NCBI RefSeq assembly: GCF_000276665.1
Contig: NW_004955465.1
Location: 6,854,930-6,918,929 of the forward strand
Length of the DNA stretch: 64,000 bases
Direction: 5' to 3'
Source: Chinchilla lanigera
Lineage: Eukaryota > Chordata > Mammalia > Rodentia > Chinchillidae
The position numbers and the translations under genes were made by a program. The notes under the pieces were generated by a model, which was not told where the DNA came from, ran no database searches, and saw only the letters and a list, made by a program, of their open reading frames with translations. Shown piece by piece: positions 23,104 to 33,653 of the stretch. The first letter of the stretch is position 1; every line of letters begins with the position of its first letter.

Positions 23104-23834
23104 ATGGAATCAGGTCTTCTCTAAATTTCTTGTAGACTTCAGCAGCTAATCCTTCAGGGCCTGGGCTTTTCGTTGTTCGTAAGTTTTTAATTATATTATC
23201 AATTTCATTGACTGATATTGGTTTATTCAGAATATTTATATCTTCTTGATTCAGCTTTGGCAATTCCTATGTATCTAGGAATCTGTCCATTTCTTCTGTG
23301 TTTTCCATCTTATTAGAATACAGGTTCTTGAAGTAGGTAGGTATTAAAGATCTTCTGGATTTCTGCAGGGCCTCTTGTGATTTCATTCTTCTCATTCCCT
23401 ATTGCATGAATGTGGGTCTTTTATTTCCTTTTTTTGATAAGGTTGGCTAAGAGTTTGTCAATTTTGTTTAATCTTTCAGAGAACAAACTCTTTGATTCAT
23501 TGATTCTTTGTACTGTTATCCTAGCCTCCAGTGCATTAATTTATTCTCTGATCTTTATAATTTCTTACCTTGGATGAGCTTTGGGCTTGAGCTGCTCTTC
23601 TTTTTTTAAAAGCTTGTGATTCAACATTTGGTTGTTTATTTGAGCTCCCTCTTTTTTCTGATAAGGGAATTTATAGCTGTAAATTTCCCCATCAGACTGC
23701 TTTCATTGTATCCCATAAGTTCCAGGGTGTTGTGTTGGCATTATCATTTAATTGTAGAAAATGTCTAATTTCTTCTTTAATCTTATCTGTGACTCAGTGG
23801 TTGTTTAGGAGGATGTTATTTAATTTCCATGTGT

Positions 23835-24059
23835 TTATGAATTTTTCATGGTTTCTTTTGTATTGATTTCAAATTTCATTGCACTGTGGTCTGATAATAT
23901 GCATGGGATAATTTCAATTCCTTTGCATTTACTTAAGCATGTCTGATTAGCTAGTATGTGGTCTGTTTTGGAGAATATCCCATGTGCAGCTGAAGAAAAT
24001 GTGTATTCTGATGTTCTGGGGTGGAACACTGTAGACATATAGTAAATATATTTGTTCAA
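23835..24059 (-). pseudogene. L1 ORF2 endonuclease-domain fragment
   Basis: The reverse translation has a YTFSSAAHGIFSKTDHILA segment and an IIPCILSDHSAMKFEI segment. This corresponds to the C-terminal half of the apurinic-type endonuclease domain, in which the SDH motif holds a catalytic histidine. Stops separate it from the upstream fragment at 24178-24603. Confidence 0.9.
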
Positions 24060-24177
24060 AAGTTTGACTCAGTTCTGATATTGCTTTGTTGATTTTTTTG
24101 TCTAGTTGATCTGTCTGTTTGTGATAGTAGAGTACCGAATTCCCCCATTACAACTGTATTAGTGCTTATTTGACTTC

Positions 24178-24603
24178 TCATGTCTGTAATATTTGTTTTA
24201 TATGATTAGGTGTGCTGGTGTTTAGTGTATATATATTTATGATTATTATCTCTTCCTCTTGGATTGTCCCATTTATAAGGTGACCTTCTTTGTCTCTCTT
24301 AATCAGTCTTGGATTAAAATCCACTTTGTCTCCAAATAGAATAGTTACTCCTGATGTTTTCTGGGTGCCTGTCACATGGAGTATTGTTTTCCACCCTTTG
24401 ATTTTCAGTCTATGAATTTCTTTTTGCATTAAGTATGTTTCTTGTATGCAGCATATTGTTGGATCTTGCTTTTTGATCCATTCTGCCAGTGTGTTTCTTT
24501 TGATTGGTGAATTGAGACTATTAATGTTGATGGTTATAACTGATACATATAGACATATCCTTGTAATGTTATTTTCCTGTTGTTGGTTCCCTTTTCCCCC
24601 CAT
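24178..24603 (-). pseudogene. L1 ORF2 N-terminal endonuclease fragment
   Basis: The reverse translation includes ININSLNSPIKRNTLAEWI, ICCIQETYL and the GWKTILH region, typical of the start of the L1 endonuclease domain with its asparagine and glutamate metal-binding motifs. It is the longest L1 remnant (141 codons) and is followed by a stop. Confidence 0.92.
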
Positions 24604-24909
24604 CTGCTTAATTGTTTGCTTTGCCTGGTGGATTCATTCTGTTGGGGTTCATGAAGTATAGTCCTCTATCTCTTTCTAGAATGTCCTTCAGGATATTTTA
24701 GTGTGCTAGTTTGGTGGTTATGAATTTATTCAGGTGTTCTTTGTCATAGAAGTGTCTTATTTCTCCATCAATTTAGAAAGATAGTTTTGTGGGGTACATT
24801 AATCTGGATTGGAGGTTGTTTCTTTTAGGGCTTGAAATACTTTATTCCAAGCTCTCCTTGACTTAGGGTTTGTGTTGAGAATTTCGCTGTGATTCCTATG
24901 GGCTTTCCT

Positions 24910-25155
24910 TTATAGGTAATTTATTTCTTTTCTGTAAGAGATTTTAATATTTTGTTCTTGTGTTGAATTTCTGGAATCTTGACTATTATATGCCTTTGTG
25001 TAGATTTTTTTTATTATGTCTATGGTTCTATATGTCTCACTTAGTTGTATGTCAAATTCTTTGTCCCTGTTTGGGAAGTTTTTGGCTGTTATTTCTGTGA
25101 ACAGGTTTTTTATGTTGTTTGCTCTATCTCCTGCTTTTTCATTGACTCTGATCAA
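24910..25155 (-). pseudogene. L1 ORF1 fragment
   Basis: The reverse translation has NIKNLFTEITAKNFPN and FDIQLSETYRT, the region between the RNA-recognition and C-terminal domains of L1 ORF1, the RNA-binding chaperone of the element. Upstream coiled-coil sequence continues on the reverse strand to about 25350. Confidence 0.85.
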
Positions 25156-25352
25156 TCTTATATTATTCTTCTTGGCATCATCTAGTAGCTATTGGATTGA
25201 TTATTCATGGACCCTTACTATTTTTAAGAAATCTTTACTTTCATGATCACTAACCTCAATCCTGTCTTCTATATCTGATATTCTCTCCTAATTTTGGCTT
25301 ATTCTGCTGTGTATACTTTCAATGAAATTTTTAATTTCCTGGATAGCTCTTT

Positions 25353-25750
25353 ACTATGATTTGTGTCTAGATGTTTCTCCAAAGCCTCATGCAGTCAAAG
25401 GACTTTTTCAGAGGTGGCTGAATCTAGAGTGTGCAATGCTGGGATTAAGAGTGGTGGGATTACAGGTGGATGAATGCTGGATCAGTCCATTTAATATACT
25501 GGTACCACCCTAATTCCAGTAGACTGGATACAGTATAAGGGACAGAAAGAGGCTCATCCCTCCCTTGCTTGTTGGTTTTGCTCTCTGCTGCCTGCCATGA
25601 ACTGTTGCCCCTCTGTCATGTGCTACCCTACCTTGGAGACTGCTGATTATGGACTGAAACCTCTAAAACAGTGAGCTAAATAAATCTTTACCTTTTAGCT
25701 TTGAGTGTTGGATATTTTATCTCAGCAATGAGAGAAAAGTAACTAAGACA
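25353..25750 (+). repeat. MaLR-type LTR inserted in the L1
   Basis: It opens with 'tgtgtctagatgtttctcca' and 'aaagcctcatgcag'. It ends 'gactgaaacctctaaaaca', 'gtgagctaaataaatcttta' and 'agagaaaagtaactaagaca'. L1 ORF1 sequence resumes at 25751. The insertion is therefore younger than the L1. Confidence 0.8.
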
Positions 25751-26150
25751 CTTTTTGAATATGTTTCATGGATTCATTTTCTTTCCTATGTTGGGTATTC
25801 ATGGTTTCCATCATTTTCCTAAGCTCCTTTTTTTAAAACATCCACTTCTGCTCAAGAGTTACTAATCATGTCTTTCATTATGCTTACCATCTCTGTTATC
25901 TGAGAAATTATTTCTGATTTGATTTGTTTTTCTAGAGCCTCATTCATCTGCTTTGTTACTTCTGCTGTTACCACTTCAGAGAGTCCATTTGGGAGGCTTT
26001 TCAATTCTTCCACCTTACTGCCCCCTGGTCTTGTCTTTGGAGAGCTGGAAGTCTGGGGTTGCGTATTGCTTAAGTGTCTTGTTTTAAGTTTAATTCCTGG
26101 ATTGATGCTTGTAAATTGCTTACGACAATTATTTTTTTGCTAGTATTTAG

Positions 26151-26998
26151 AATCCTTGGGGAACGACTACTCAGAGATATCTTTTAGGTCTAGCTGTCTT
26201 TTGGGTTTTGAGTTTGTTGCAAGATTGTACCTCTTCAGTTTATTGGGAACGAGAAGTTGCTGCCTATTTGGCCTAGCCCCTGCTTCTTTGCACTGGCTTA
26301 CAGTATTTTTTATGACACTTAGGTAATCTCAATCTTGGCATACCAAGAACAACTGACTAGAACAATTATATCACCTTAGCAAAATAGTACAGTCAGCAGT
26401 AACAATAGCATCAAACATAGCCTAGAAAATGACAAACTGTGGTAACTATCAATTTGCCACCTTTAACCATACCAACTAGATTTGTGGTTATATAAAAAAA
26501 TTTAAAACCAACCAGAAAATTGTATGCAGTAAAGAAGCCCTCAATATGGCAATTTTACCCTCAGGGGAGAAAATTTAAAAGGTGTTTGGGGAACAGATAA
26601 ATGAAAGAAGAGAAAAGATTAGAAGCACGGATGGAGGACTAAGGAAGATTGCACAAACTTTGGGAAACTGATAAAGAAGACAGGAAGGAAAGGGAGAAGG
26701 AAGAAGTAAAAATAAGAACAGAACAACAAAAACTAGAAACAATGTTCACACATATAAAAACAAAAGACAAATAGTCAAGGAAAAACAAAACAAAACAAAA
26801 CAAAAACAAAAACAAGAAAAAAGGGGGAAAAAAAGGAAAGAAAAAATCCACTTTAAGGCATATTTCTGCTGTCACTAGTAGAAAAAGTGGGCAGATAGAG
26901 TCCAGATCCATACTGATTAATCCCAGCAAGCCAGACATAGATTTACAGCAGGGTAGTAGATAATCCCAGCAACCATGCACCTTTAGTTCAACTGACAT
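26151..26998 (-). mobile_element. Possible L1 5' UTR region
   Basis: Directly upstream (in L1 sense) of the ORF1 remnants. The plus strand is A-rich with 'agaaaagattagaagcacgg' and repeated aaaac units at 26780-26815. Position and composition fit an L1 5' leader, but the boundary is not visible. Confidence 0.4.
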
Positions 26999-27225
26999 TT
27001 AGGCTGGTTTCTGGCTGTGAGCTTGGAACCTGACTTGTTCAGCCTGCAACACTTCATGTGCCACCTGCCAGCTTGAATTTGGTTCCACCTCACCCTGACA
27101 CTGGGAGCCACTAAATGGAGCCAGCCTGCATCTGCTCTGAGTTCTGAGCACAGTTGGCCCCTGGAAGATGCTATGTGGCACCATGTGATAGGATATGCAG
27201 GGTCAACAAACCACTACACTTCTTT
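26999..27225. other. Unassigned sequence
   Basis: GC-richer than its left neighbour. It could be the end of the L1 leader or single-copy DNA. Confidence 0.4.
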
Positions 27226-27385
27226 GCCTTGTGATTCTGTTGCTTGCTATGCTGCTGTTTGTGTATTAACTAGACTACAGTTCTCTGAGAGTGGTTTTGT
27301 GTCTCTGTTACCTCCGAGTCTTCCCTGGGACCCAGCACAGTACCTGTTACACATATAATTGGGTTTTTGAATTAATAAGCTAATG
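27226..27385 (+). repeat. L2 3' fragment
   Basis: 'ttaactagactacagttctc', then 'tgtctctgttacctccgagt' and 'gggacccagcacagtacctg', matches the conserved L2 3' end order (tag ctcc..., ctctgt, cccagcacagtgcctg). It ends with a degraded short tail. Confidence 0.65.
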
Positions 27386-27389
27386 CCAT

Positions 27390-27828
27390 GTGGAATGGTT
27401 TGTATGTGGTTTATATGGTGCATAGCTGATATATTGAAGTGTGGTCCCTGTGGGGTGATATTGAGAAGTGATGTAGAACCTTTAAGAGGTGGGGCCTAGG
27501 GCAAGGTCATAGGGTCTTTGGGGACACTGCCATGGGAAGGAACTTATGCAATCTCATAGGATCCTGGTTTGTTCTCTGGAGAGTGTTATTATGAAAGAGC
27601 AAGACAGATCCCTCCTTCTCTTTAGCTTCCTATCTCCCTTATCTCACACACACCCTTGATATGATAACTGGTGCCATGATGTTGTAGCTGGGGGCCCTTA
27701 CCAGAGCCTGTGCCATACAGCTTGGATGTTCAGCCTCCCAAACTGTGAGCTAAATATGATCTTTTTCTTTGTAAGTGACCTGGTCTCAGGTATTCCATTG
27801 TGGCAATGGAAAACAGGCTAATACAACA
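27390..27828 (+). repeat. MaLR-type LTR
   Basis: It has 'ggaatggtttgtatgtggtt', 'cctttaagaggtggggccta' and an end with 'aactgtgagctaaatatgat'...'aaacaggctaatacaac'. Nearly full length. Confidence 0.85.
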
Positions 27829-28837
27829 TCTAATTGCTCCCAAACTTCTTAAACAATAGTCTTCAGGAGTTACCTTTTTATCTTGCTTATTACTGTTTTC
27901 CTCATACCTTTTAGCAGAATACATACTTGCCACCCCCCCACCTCACTGTCTATAAATGCACAGGAGAACTTGGCTATCAGCCTCATTTGGGATAATTCCC
28001 CACTTGTTATGACAGCTCACAAAAGACATTAAAAAATGATGGATGGTTTGCTCATTTTGGCACAATAGAATCTCCTGGTTGTGTCTGATTTCAGAGCACA
28101 CCTGTAGAGCTAGTGACAGCCAGGTTCCTGAGTGCATTTGAAGAAACACTCATTTATTATGAAGGTAAAATTAAACTACAAGTTTTTACATGTTGTTTAA
28201 TGGTAGCAGCTGATGCAGACCTCTCTCAACACAGAACTTTTCACACTTGGGTCTCTGCTACAGAAAGTAGATTATTGTATGAGATTGGTGTTGGGTTTTG
28301 GCACTGTGAATGAATGAACTAACTTGGGGAAATTACTACTCATGCTCTTTTTCTTTCTTTGGGTTAGAAACTTTAAGAATTTTCAGAGTTCTGGTACTCC
28401 CCACCCCCCACCGGCATTTCTGAGTTTCCATGTGTCAGCCAGAGTGTCTGTATAAAAATGGAAAATGGCGAGTGCTGTGAGAGTGAGAGGATCATCTTTC
28501 CTGGAATATTTGGGAAGTGTCTTTGCAGGGGTCAGAAATGCTGTTCTCGCCAGGCTCTTGTTTGTGGTGCTACATGACAGTGTCCTGTCCTAGTACACAT
28601 GAGGGTTTGCTGTTGGTATCGCCCTTCACCTTTTCACTGCCTTTGATAGAACACTCTGTTCACAATGTAGGATTCAGGATGAACTCATGGGAACCTTGGT
28701 TTTCTACACCAGCTGCCTCCCAGTGCACCAGTGCACCAAGATTCTGTTGGTAACAACTCTATGAAAACTCAGATCATACTGTTACAGAGGTAGCTGGGGG
28801 ATCAAAAGGAGACTAGAATGTACGGTATATTAGTTAG
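27829..28837. other. Unassigned sequence, no gene seen
   Basis: Frames up to 78 codons, none recognisable. The stretch 28390-28520 is GC-richer but has no exon feature. Confidence 0.5.
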
Positions 28838-29035
28838 GTTTTCCCCTCAGTACCAAGAACTGAATCCAGGGCCTTTGCCCTGAGCTACATTCCCCAGCCC
28901 TTTTTATTGTTTATTTTGAGACAAAATCTCAGTAAGTTGCTAAATTGCCCAGGCTGGGCTCAAACGTATGTCTTTTCAATTTCAGCTTACCAGTGCACTG
29001 GGATTACAGGCGTGTGTCAACACATCTGATTTATT
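28838..29035 (-). repeat. B1-ID composite SINE
   Basis: On the plus strand an ID complement ('gaactgaatccagggccttt', 'gagctacattccccagccc') is followed by a B1 complement ('tttattttgagacaaaatct', 'ttgcccaggctgggctcaa', 'gtgtgtcaacacatctgat'). The order shows a reverse-oriented B1-ID fusion. Confidence 0.85.
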
Positions 29036-29792
29036 AGTTATAGGAAGCCCTTCCTAGACCTTGTCTCAGTCTGGTGAAGTTTATATTTGTAATCCCAGGG
29101 GAAAGTTACTGGAATTCCAATAAGTTAATCCCAATCTACCACTTCCAGTGCAACCCATGGTGAGAATAAAGACACTAAGGCATATTTGTAGTTGTGGGAA
29201 GCCAAGGGGCCCTAAGCCAGCAAGAACAATGGCTAACTGGAACAAAGGCCTCAACCCAGGGCAGAACCAGGGTCTTATTAATTTGTGAAGAAGGGAGTGG
29301 CTCAGGAATGAGTGACTGAGAGAAAGGTGGGAAGTACACGAGTGCTGTAAACTGGGCTAGGTAGGAGTCTTGAAATCACCTCTGCAATATGCAGAGAGAT
29401 ACGCAGAAAGAGTAATCTGCATATCATAGATTGAGGCAGTATCTAGTGTTTTTGGGTCAGTGCTTCAGTTTTGATATGTAATCATCATGCCCTGAGATAT
29501 TACGTCTTCTTATTCACTCAATCTCAGCCGACAGTGTGGTGTCTCTCAGTCTAGCTCACATATACCACTTGGGAACTATAGGTGGGGCATCACTGATCTG
29601 TCACATTGCTTTAAAGACTACACATCAGCACTGTGGCTAGACCCATTTACATTGCTTAAAGCCAACTGAGAGGATAAAGACAAAATGTAGCCAGCTCTGC
29701 ACATATCAATACACAAAAATAAGGCCAGGTTTAGCCAAAATGTAGACAATTGCTCTTCTTTCAAGGACAGTCATCCTGGTGGTCCTCCACAT
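29036..29792. other. Unassigned sequence
   Basis: No gene. The segment around 29200-29300 has an LTR-like flavour (ggaagccaaggggcc..., aaccagggtctta), but I cannot place it in a family. Confidence 0.45.
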
Positions 29793-30190
29793 TAGTCAGC
29801 TTTGTGTTACTACAGTGAACTGCTTGACTTGGGGGTACTTATGAAGAGGTTTATTTAGTTGAATGTTGGGAGATTCAAAGTCCAAGCAGCATGGCACAGG
29901 CTCTGCTGAAGGTATGAGGCCCATGGTAGATGGCAGATGCCAATGTTGGGAGTGTGTACTGGAGCAAGCAAATGATCACATCTAAAACCAGGAGCAGGGG
30001 GAGACAGAGAGAGGACCAGAGGGAGAGATGGGGACAGAGAGGCTGAGGTCCTCCCATGTCTTTTAAGGCCACACATGCTGTGACCTGGGCATCTCCCACA
30101 AGGCCCCAAGGATTCTACCACCTCCCAAGACACCGTGTTGTTGACCAAGGTTTCAGTCACACAGATGCTGAAACCACACTCAAGCTACAG
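29793..30190 (-). repeat. MaLR-type LTR
   Basis: Reverse LTR: 'gtcagctttgtgttactaca', 'gaagaggtttatttagttga', 'aagtccaagcagcatggcac', then a purine-rich block and 'aaggccacacatgctgtgac'. The start with the reverse of the ggtttatt...tctc end is characteristic. Confidence 0.75.
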
Positions 30191-30329
30191 ATTTTAAAAA
30201 GTGGTAGCCCCTATCATTGAAGTCAAGATGATCCTTACACCAAGGCCATGGTGAGCCGTATGCACAAAAGCCAACTGCAACACAGCATAGATACTGCTAC
30301 TATTTATGGTTTGATGATGATTATAATTT

Positions 30330-30610
30330 TCAGTAATTTAGATTTTGCAATGTATTTTTTCCAATTTGTTTATTTGTAATTAAAGACTACTTTTAAAGAG
30401 AAAACTTGGGTTTATAGAAAAATTAAGAGGATGGTACAGAGTATGTTGGTATACCCCCAACTTTCAGTGTAGTCAACCTTTCCCATTACCAACTCCTCCA
30501 CCAGAGTGGTGCATTTGTCTTTATCAATGAACCCACTCTGACACCTCATGATTGCCAAGAGTCCAGAGTTCATGCTGGGTTCACTCTCAGTGTTCTGAAA
30601 TATTTTGTAT
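30330..30610 (+). mobile_element. Old L1M/HAL1-type 3' fragment
   Basis: 'ttatagaaaaattaagagga' then 'tacccccaactttcagtgta', 'ccaccagagtggtgcattt' and 'tgacacctcatgattgcca' follow the order of an old L1M or HAL1 3' region. No coding remnant. Confidence 0.6.
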
Positions 30611-30718
30611 ACATGACCCTTGGTCTTTAACAGGAAGTAAGTAGGTATCATAACCTTTTACATATGAGGAAACTGAGTCTTACAGAACTGACACAATCCT
30701 CTTCAAAGATACCCAGTT
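30611..30718 (+). repeat. MIR fragment
   Basis: 'tatgaggaaactgagtctta' with 'acacaatcctcttcaaagat' follows the MIR 3' core (gaggaaactgaggc...). Directly followed by an ID SINE. Confidence 0.55.
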
Positions 30719-30720
30719 AG

Positions 30721-30845
30721 GGGCTGGGGATTTAGCTCAGCGGCACAGCGCCTGCCTGGCAAGTGCAAGGTCATGAGTTTGATTCCCGGTACTGGAAAAA
30801 AAACAAAAAAAAGACAAAAACAAAAATCAAACACAACAAAAACTT
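30721..30845 (+). repeat. Young ID SINE, first of a tandem pair
   Basis: tRNA-derived SINE with an A box in 'ggggatttagctcagcggca' and a B box in 'ggtcatgagtttgattccc'. It ends gtactgg and an A-rich tail with caaa units. It keeps the consensus well. Confidence 0.92.
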
Positions 30846-30846
30846 T

Positions 30847-30958
30847 GGGGCTGGGGACATAGCTCAGTGGCATAAGCGCCTGCCTGGCAAGCACAAGGTC
30901 ATGAGTTTGATCCGAGGTACCACAAAAAAAACCAAAAAACAAAAAACAAAGACATCTT
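30847..30958 (+). repeat. Young ID SINE, second of a tandem pair
   Basis: Same subfamily as the copy at 30721: 'ggctggggacatagctcagt', 'gcgcctgcctggcaagcaca', 'ggtcatgagtttgatccgag'. It starts at the end of the A-rich tail of the first copy. This suggests insertion into that tail, or a dimeric source. Confidence 0.92.
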
Positions 30959-31074
30959 GGTACAACCAAGATAGAAAGGTAGTCTATGGATGCACCACAC
31001 AATTTTGTGACTGATGAAATTAAAGTAGCTCCTTAGATAGCTTTAGAAAGCAATCGATCATAAAGGAGATTGTC

Positions 31075-31432
31075 TTGCTTTTCTCATTGCTAGGATAAAA
31101 TACTCAACACTTGTAACTTAAAGGAGAAACTTATTTTGGCTCATAAATAGATAGTAGTGATGTCAGTCCACAGTTGGCTGGTTCCAAGGCAGGACATCAC
31201 AGCAGAGGGACATGGTAGGGAAGAGTTGCTCATGGCATGGAGCTGGGAAAGCAAAGAGAGTGAAGGGAGGAGCTGGGAAGGGAGGTAAACACTTCCGGGT
31301 CACAACCCCAGTAGCCTGCCTTTTCTAATCAGTTCCAACTTCTTAATAGCAAGCCAGCTACAAACACCCACAATCCAATCACCTGCCAAACACATGAGGC
31401 TTTGGGAGCCATTTCAGATCTAAACCACAGCA
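31075..31432 (-). repeat. MaLR-type LTR
   Basis: Reverse LTR with 'tcattgctaggataaaatac', 'cttattttggctcataaata', 'ccacagttggctggttccaa', 'aagcaaagagagtgaaggg' and an end with 'catttcagatctaaaccaca'. Nearly complete. Confidence 0.85.
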
Positions 31433-31539
31433 GAGATCAAGACAAATAAAGTGTAGACTTGTTACATTGGGGAAACATGTTATAAACTGCAGAGAGGGGT
31501 ATGGGGGAGCCCCTGAGATCTAAAAAGGAAGTGCAGTGG

Positions 31540-32073
31540 TAGGATATGGTTTGAAGGTGTCCTGTGAACGTTCATGTGCCTGAATCTTAGTCCCCAGGGA
31601 GTAGATGTTGGATGGTAGAGCCTTTAAAGGGTAGGGGTTAGTGAACAATAATTAGATCATTGGGGGCTCTACCCAGTTCTTGAGAGAGTCCAGTTGTAGC
31701 TCCTCCAGAGTGAATTGTTCTAAGAGCAAACCTGGCCCCCGATTCCCCCATTCCTGTCTTGTTGTGTGATCTCTCTTCTCTTCTTTGCATGTACTTCCAC
31801 CATGATGCCATTTGCCATCTTTTTTTTTTTTTTTCCTGGTACCAGGAATCAAAATCATGACCTTGCGCTTGCCAGGCAGGTGCTGTGCTGCTGACCTAAA
31901 TCCCCAGCCCCAATTTGCCATCTTGTGATGTAGCTAGAAGGCCAGTACCAGAGCCAAGCAGGTACTGACACCATGCTTTTGAATCTCTTTTTGAACCTTA
32001 AATGAATGTCTTTTTTTGTAAGGTATCCAGTGTCAGGTGTTTTGTTATAGCAACATAAAACAGACTAATACAG
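31540..32073 (+). repeat. MaLR-type LTR split by an ID SINE
   Basis: It starts 'ggatatggtttgaaggtgtc' and ends 'taaaacagactaataca'. An ID SINE occupies 31822-31912, with a matching target duplication in the LTR. The LTR is otherwise intact and carries no internal genes. Confidence 0.9.
31822..31912 (-). repeat. Young ID SINE inside an LTR
   Basis: The T-rich start on the plus strand leads to 'ctggtaccaggaatcaaaat', 'gaccttgcgcttgccaggc' and 'taaatccccagcccc', the complement of the young ID subfamily. The 12-base target duplication atttgccatctt is perfect at 31810-31821 and 31913-31924. Confidence 0.95.
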
Positions 32074-33118
32074 GGATGATGAGACTAAGAATTGTTGAGT
32101 ATTTGTAACACTGTCAAAGGAGAAAGACATGGTAATTAGTGAACAAGAATCTTCTGGTTGCTAGAAAAGTATATTTTCCATTGGAGAAGAAATATTCCAT
32201 CAGCCTCTAATGCAAAGGCCTAGGGTGCCCCACAAGACCAAGCAAGCCTAATGCCATTCAATCCTTTTTCCTCTGATGTTTGATCTTCTAAATCAAACAC
32301 TTGATTATTGATTTATTTTGGGAATACCTAGCAGCTAGAGAGGGGTAAGGTGCCTTGAATACTGGGCAATACAATTACAGTCATTTGACAAGTTTGTCTT
32401 CTGCTCTCAAATTAAGGTTGTGTCTCTCTAGTTTGTGCCTTAGGCTCTTGGTAAATTTGGTTGATTCTCTAACACCACCTGACTCCTGTGTAATTTAGGC
32501 TTGACTGAATTTCTGAAGGAGATAGCCCTACAATGTTGTCATCTCAAATGCAGCTAGCTGAGGGTCCTGATTGGATACACCAACTCACTTTCCCCAGAAC
32601 TTGATCTAAGAAAATCTGATTAGATTGTCCCTCAAACAACATCTTCACCAGTAGCACCTTCAAAGATCTCTTTGCAATCACCCAGTCTTAGCTTTTTCCG
32701 ATATAGAATTCCCATATATGGTCATCCTAGCCAGCACTGAGCTTAAGACCTTAACATTTATTATCTTTGGAGTAACTCTAAATACTAGCATTTGTGGGTT
32801 TTTAAAAAATATATTGAACTGAACTATTTTCTGCTGTTCAGTTTATTTCTCTAGAGCTCCACAGAATAAGCTATTTCACCTACAGGGAAACCCTTTGAAT
32901 ATTAGAGTCACACCAATTGTATACAAGATGTAAAAACTCCTTACAAGGGATTTGTTTTCCCTTTATCCACTTAAGGACTGTTGAGTTTCAGAGAAGAACT
33001 TGATTGGGTGATTTTTGTGTTGGGAGCACAGAGATAAGTCTGCCTGGAACATGAGTGTATGTTTTAATCTTTGATCATACGGCAACTTCCAAGAGCTGTG
33101 ATGCTTCTGAGATTTTGT
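32074..33118. other. Unassigned AT-leaning sequence
   Basis: No gene or named repeat. Frames are short. Confidence 0.5.
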
Positions 33119-33129
33119 TCAGTTTGCAT

Positions 33130-33225
33130 TTTTTTTGTTTGTTTTTCTCCGGTACCGGGAACCGAACTCATGACCTTGCGCTTGCCAGGCAGGCGCTTTT
33201 GCAGCTGAGCTAAATCCCCAGCCCC
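33130..33225 (-). repeat. Young ID SINE with perfect target duplication
   Basis: The plus strand reads 'ctccggtaccgggaaccga', 'gaccttgcgcttgccaggca' and 'gagctaaatccccagccc'. The 11-base direct repeat tcagtttgcat flanks it at 33119-33129 and 33226-33236. The copy is close to consensus, so it is recent. Confidence 0.95.
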
Positions 33226-33236
33226 TCAGTTTGCAT

Positions 33237-33564
33237 ATTTAACAGGTTAGGCTGCTCAGTCTCACTGGGATGGTCAAAGAGAAAAGACAGTTTGATAATC
33301 ACAGCAGAGCAGCACCTAGGGTGGGCAAGCAGGGTTAGGCAACCCCTCTATTCTCCGAGAGTGTATGCTACAGGAAAGGACTATCAAATTAGGAAACCTC
33401 AATCTTTTATAACAGGCTGTAAGCAAACATGCCAACCTTTGCTCAGGGAAGGCATTATCCTTATTACACTGGGCTGCAAACAAAACAGCCGTTTTCTCTA
33501 GAGGGAGACACTCTGCTCCAAGGATGTTTCTGTCTGCAAAGATCCTTGAAAAGAGAGTCTGGGA
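33237..33564. other. Unassigned sequence
   Basis: No gene or named repeat recognised. Confidence 0.45.
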
Positions 33565-33645
33565 CAGTGGTGGCGAACATATGGCACGTGTGCCACAGCA
33601 GGCTGTTGGTTATCACTGAAAGCTCTAAAAGGTTTGCCATCACCG
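33565..33645 (+). mobile_element. 81-base hAT MITE
   Basis: The ends are imperfect terminal inverted repeats: the left end 'cagtggtggcgaac' against the complement of the right end, 'cggtgatggcaaac', matches at 11 of 14. The 8-base direct repeats gtctggga and gtctgggg (33557-33564 and 33646-33653) fit hAT target duplication. The left end continues with 'atatggcacgtgtgccaca', a short palindrome-rich motif. No coding capacity. Confidence 0.85.
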
Positions 33646-33653
33646 GTCTGGGG

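Larger units (their letters stand above)
21108..26150 (-). mobile_element. L1 element, antisense, internally deleted and interrupted
   Basis: From 21108 it runs 3' UTR (pyrimidine-rich on the plus strand, 21220-21400), ORF2 C-terminal part, ORF2 endonuclease part and ORF1. Reverse-strand fragments show ORF2 C-terminal sequence at 22707-22931, endonuclease-domain sequence at 23835-24059 and 24178-24603, and ORF1 C-terminal sequence at 24910-25155. Each is broken by stops. The reverse transcriptase core is missing around 23020-23105. An LTR sits in ORF1 at about 25353-25750. The element is dead. Confidence 0.9.

Noticed and set aside
24178..24603. Endonuclease-like protein considered as a host gene
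   Set aside because: It is the start of an L1 ORF2 in a decayed element with stops and a downstream ORF2 remainder.
30721..30800. tRNA-like A and B boxes, considered as a tRNA gene
   Set aside because: No cloverleaf with proper acceptor stem closes, and an A-rich tail follows; it is an ID SINE. The same applies to the other ID copies.
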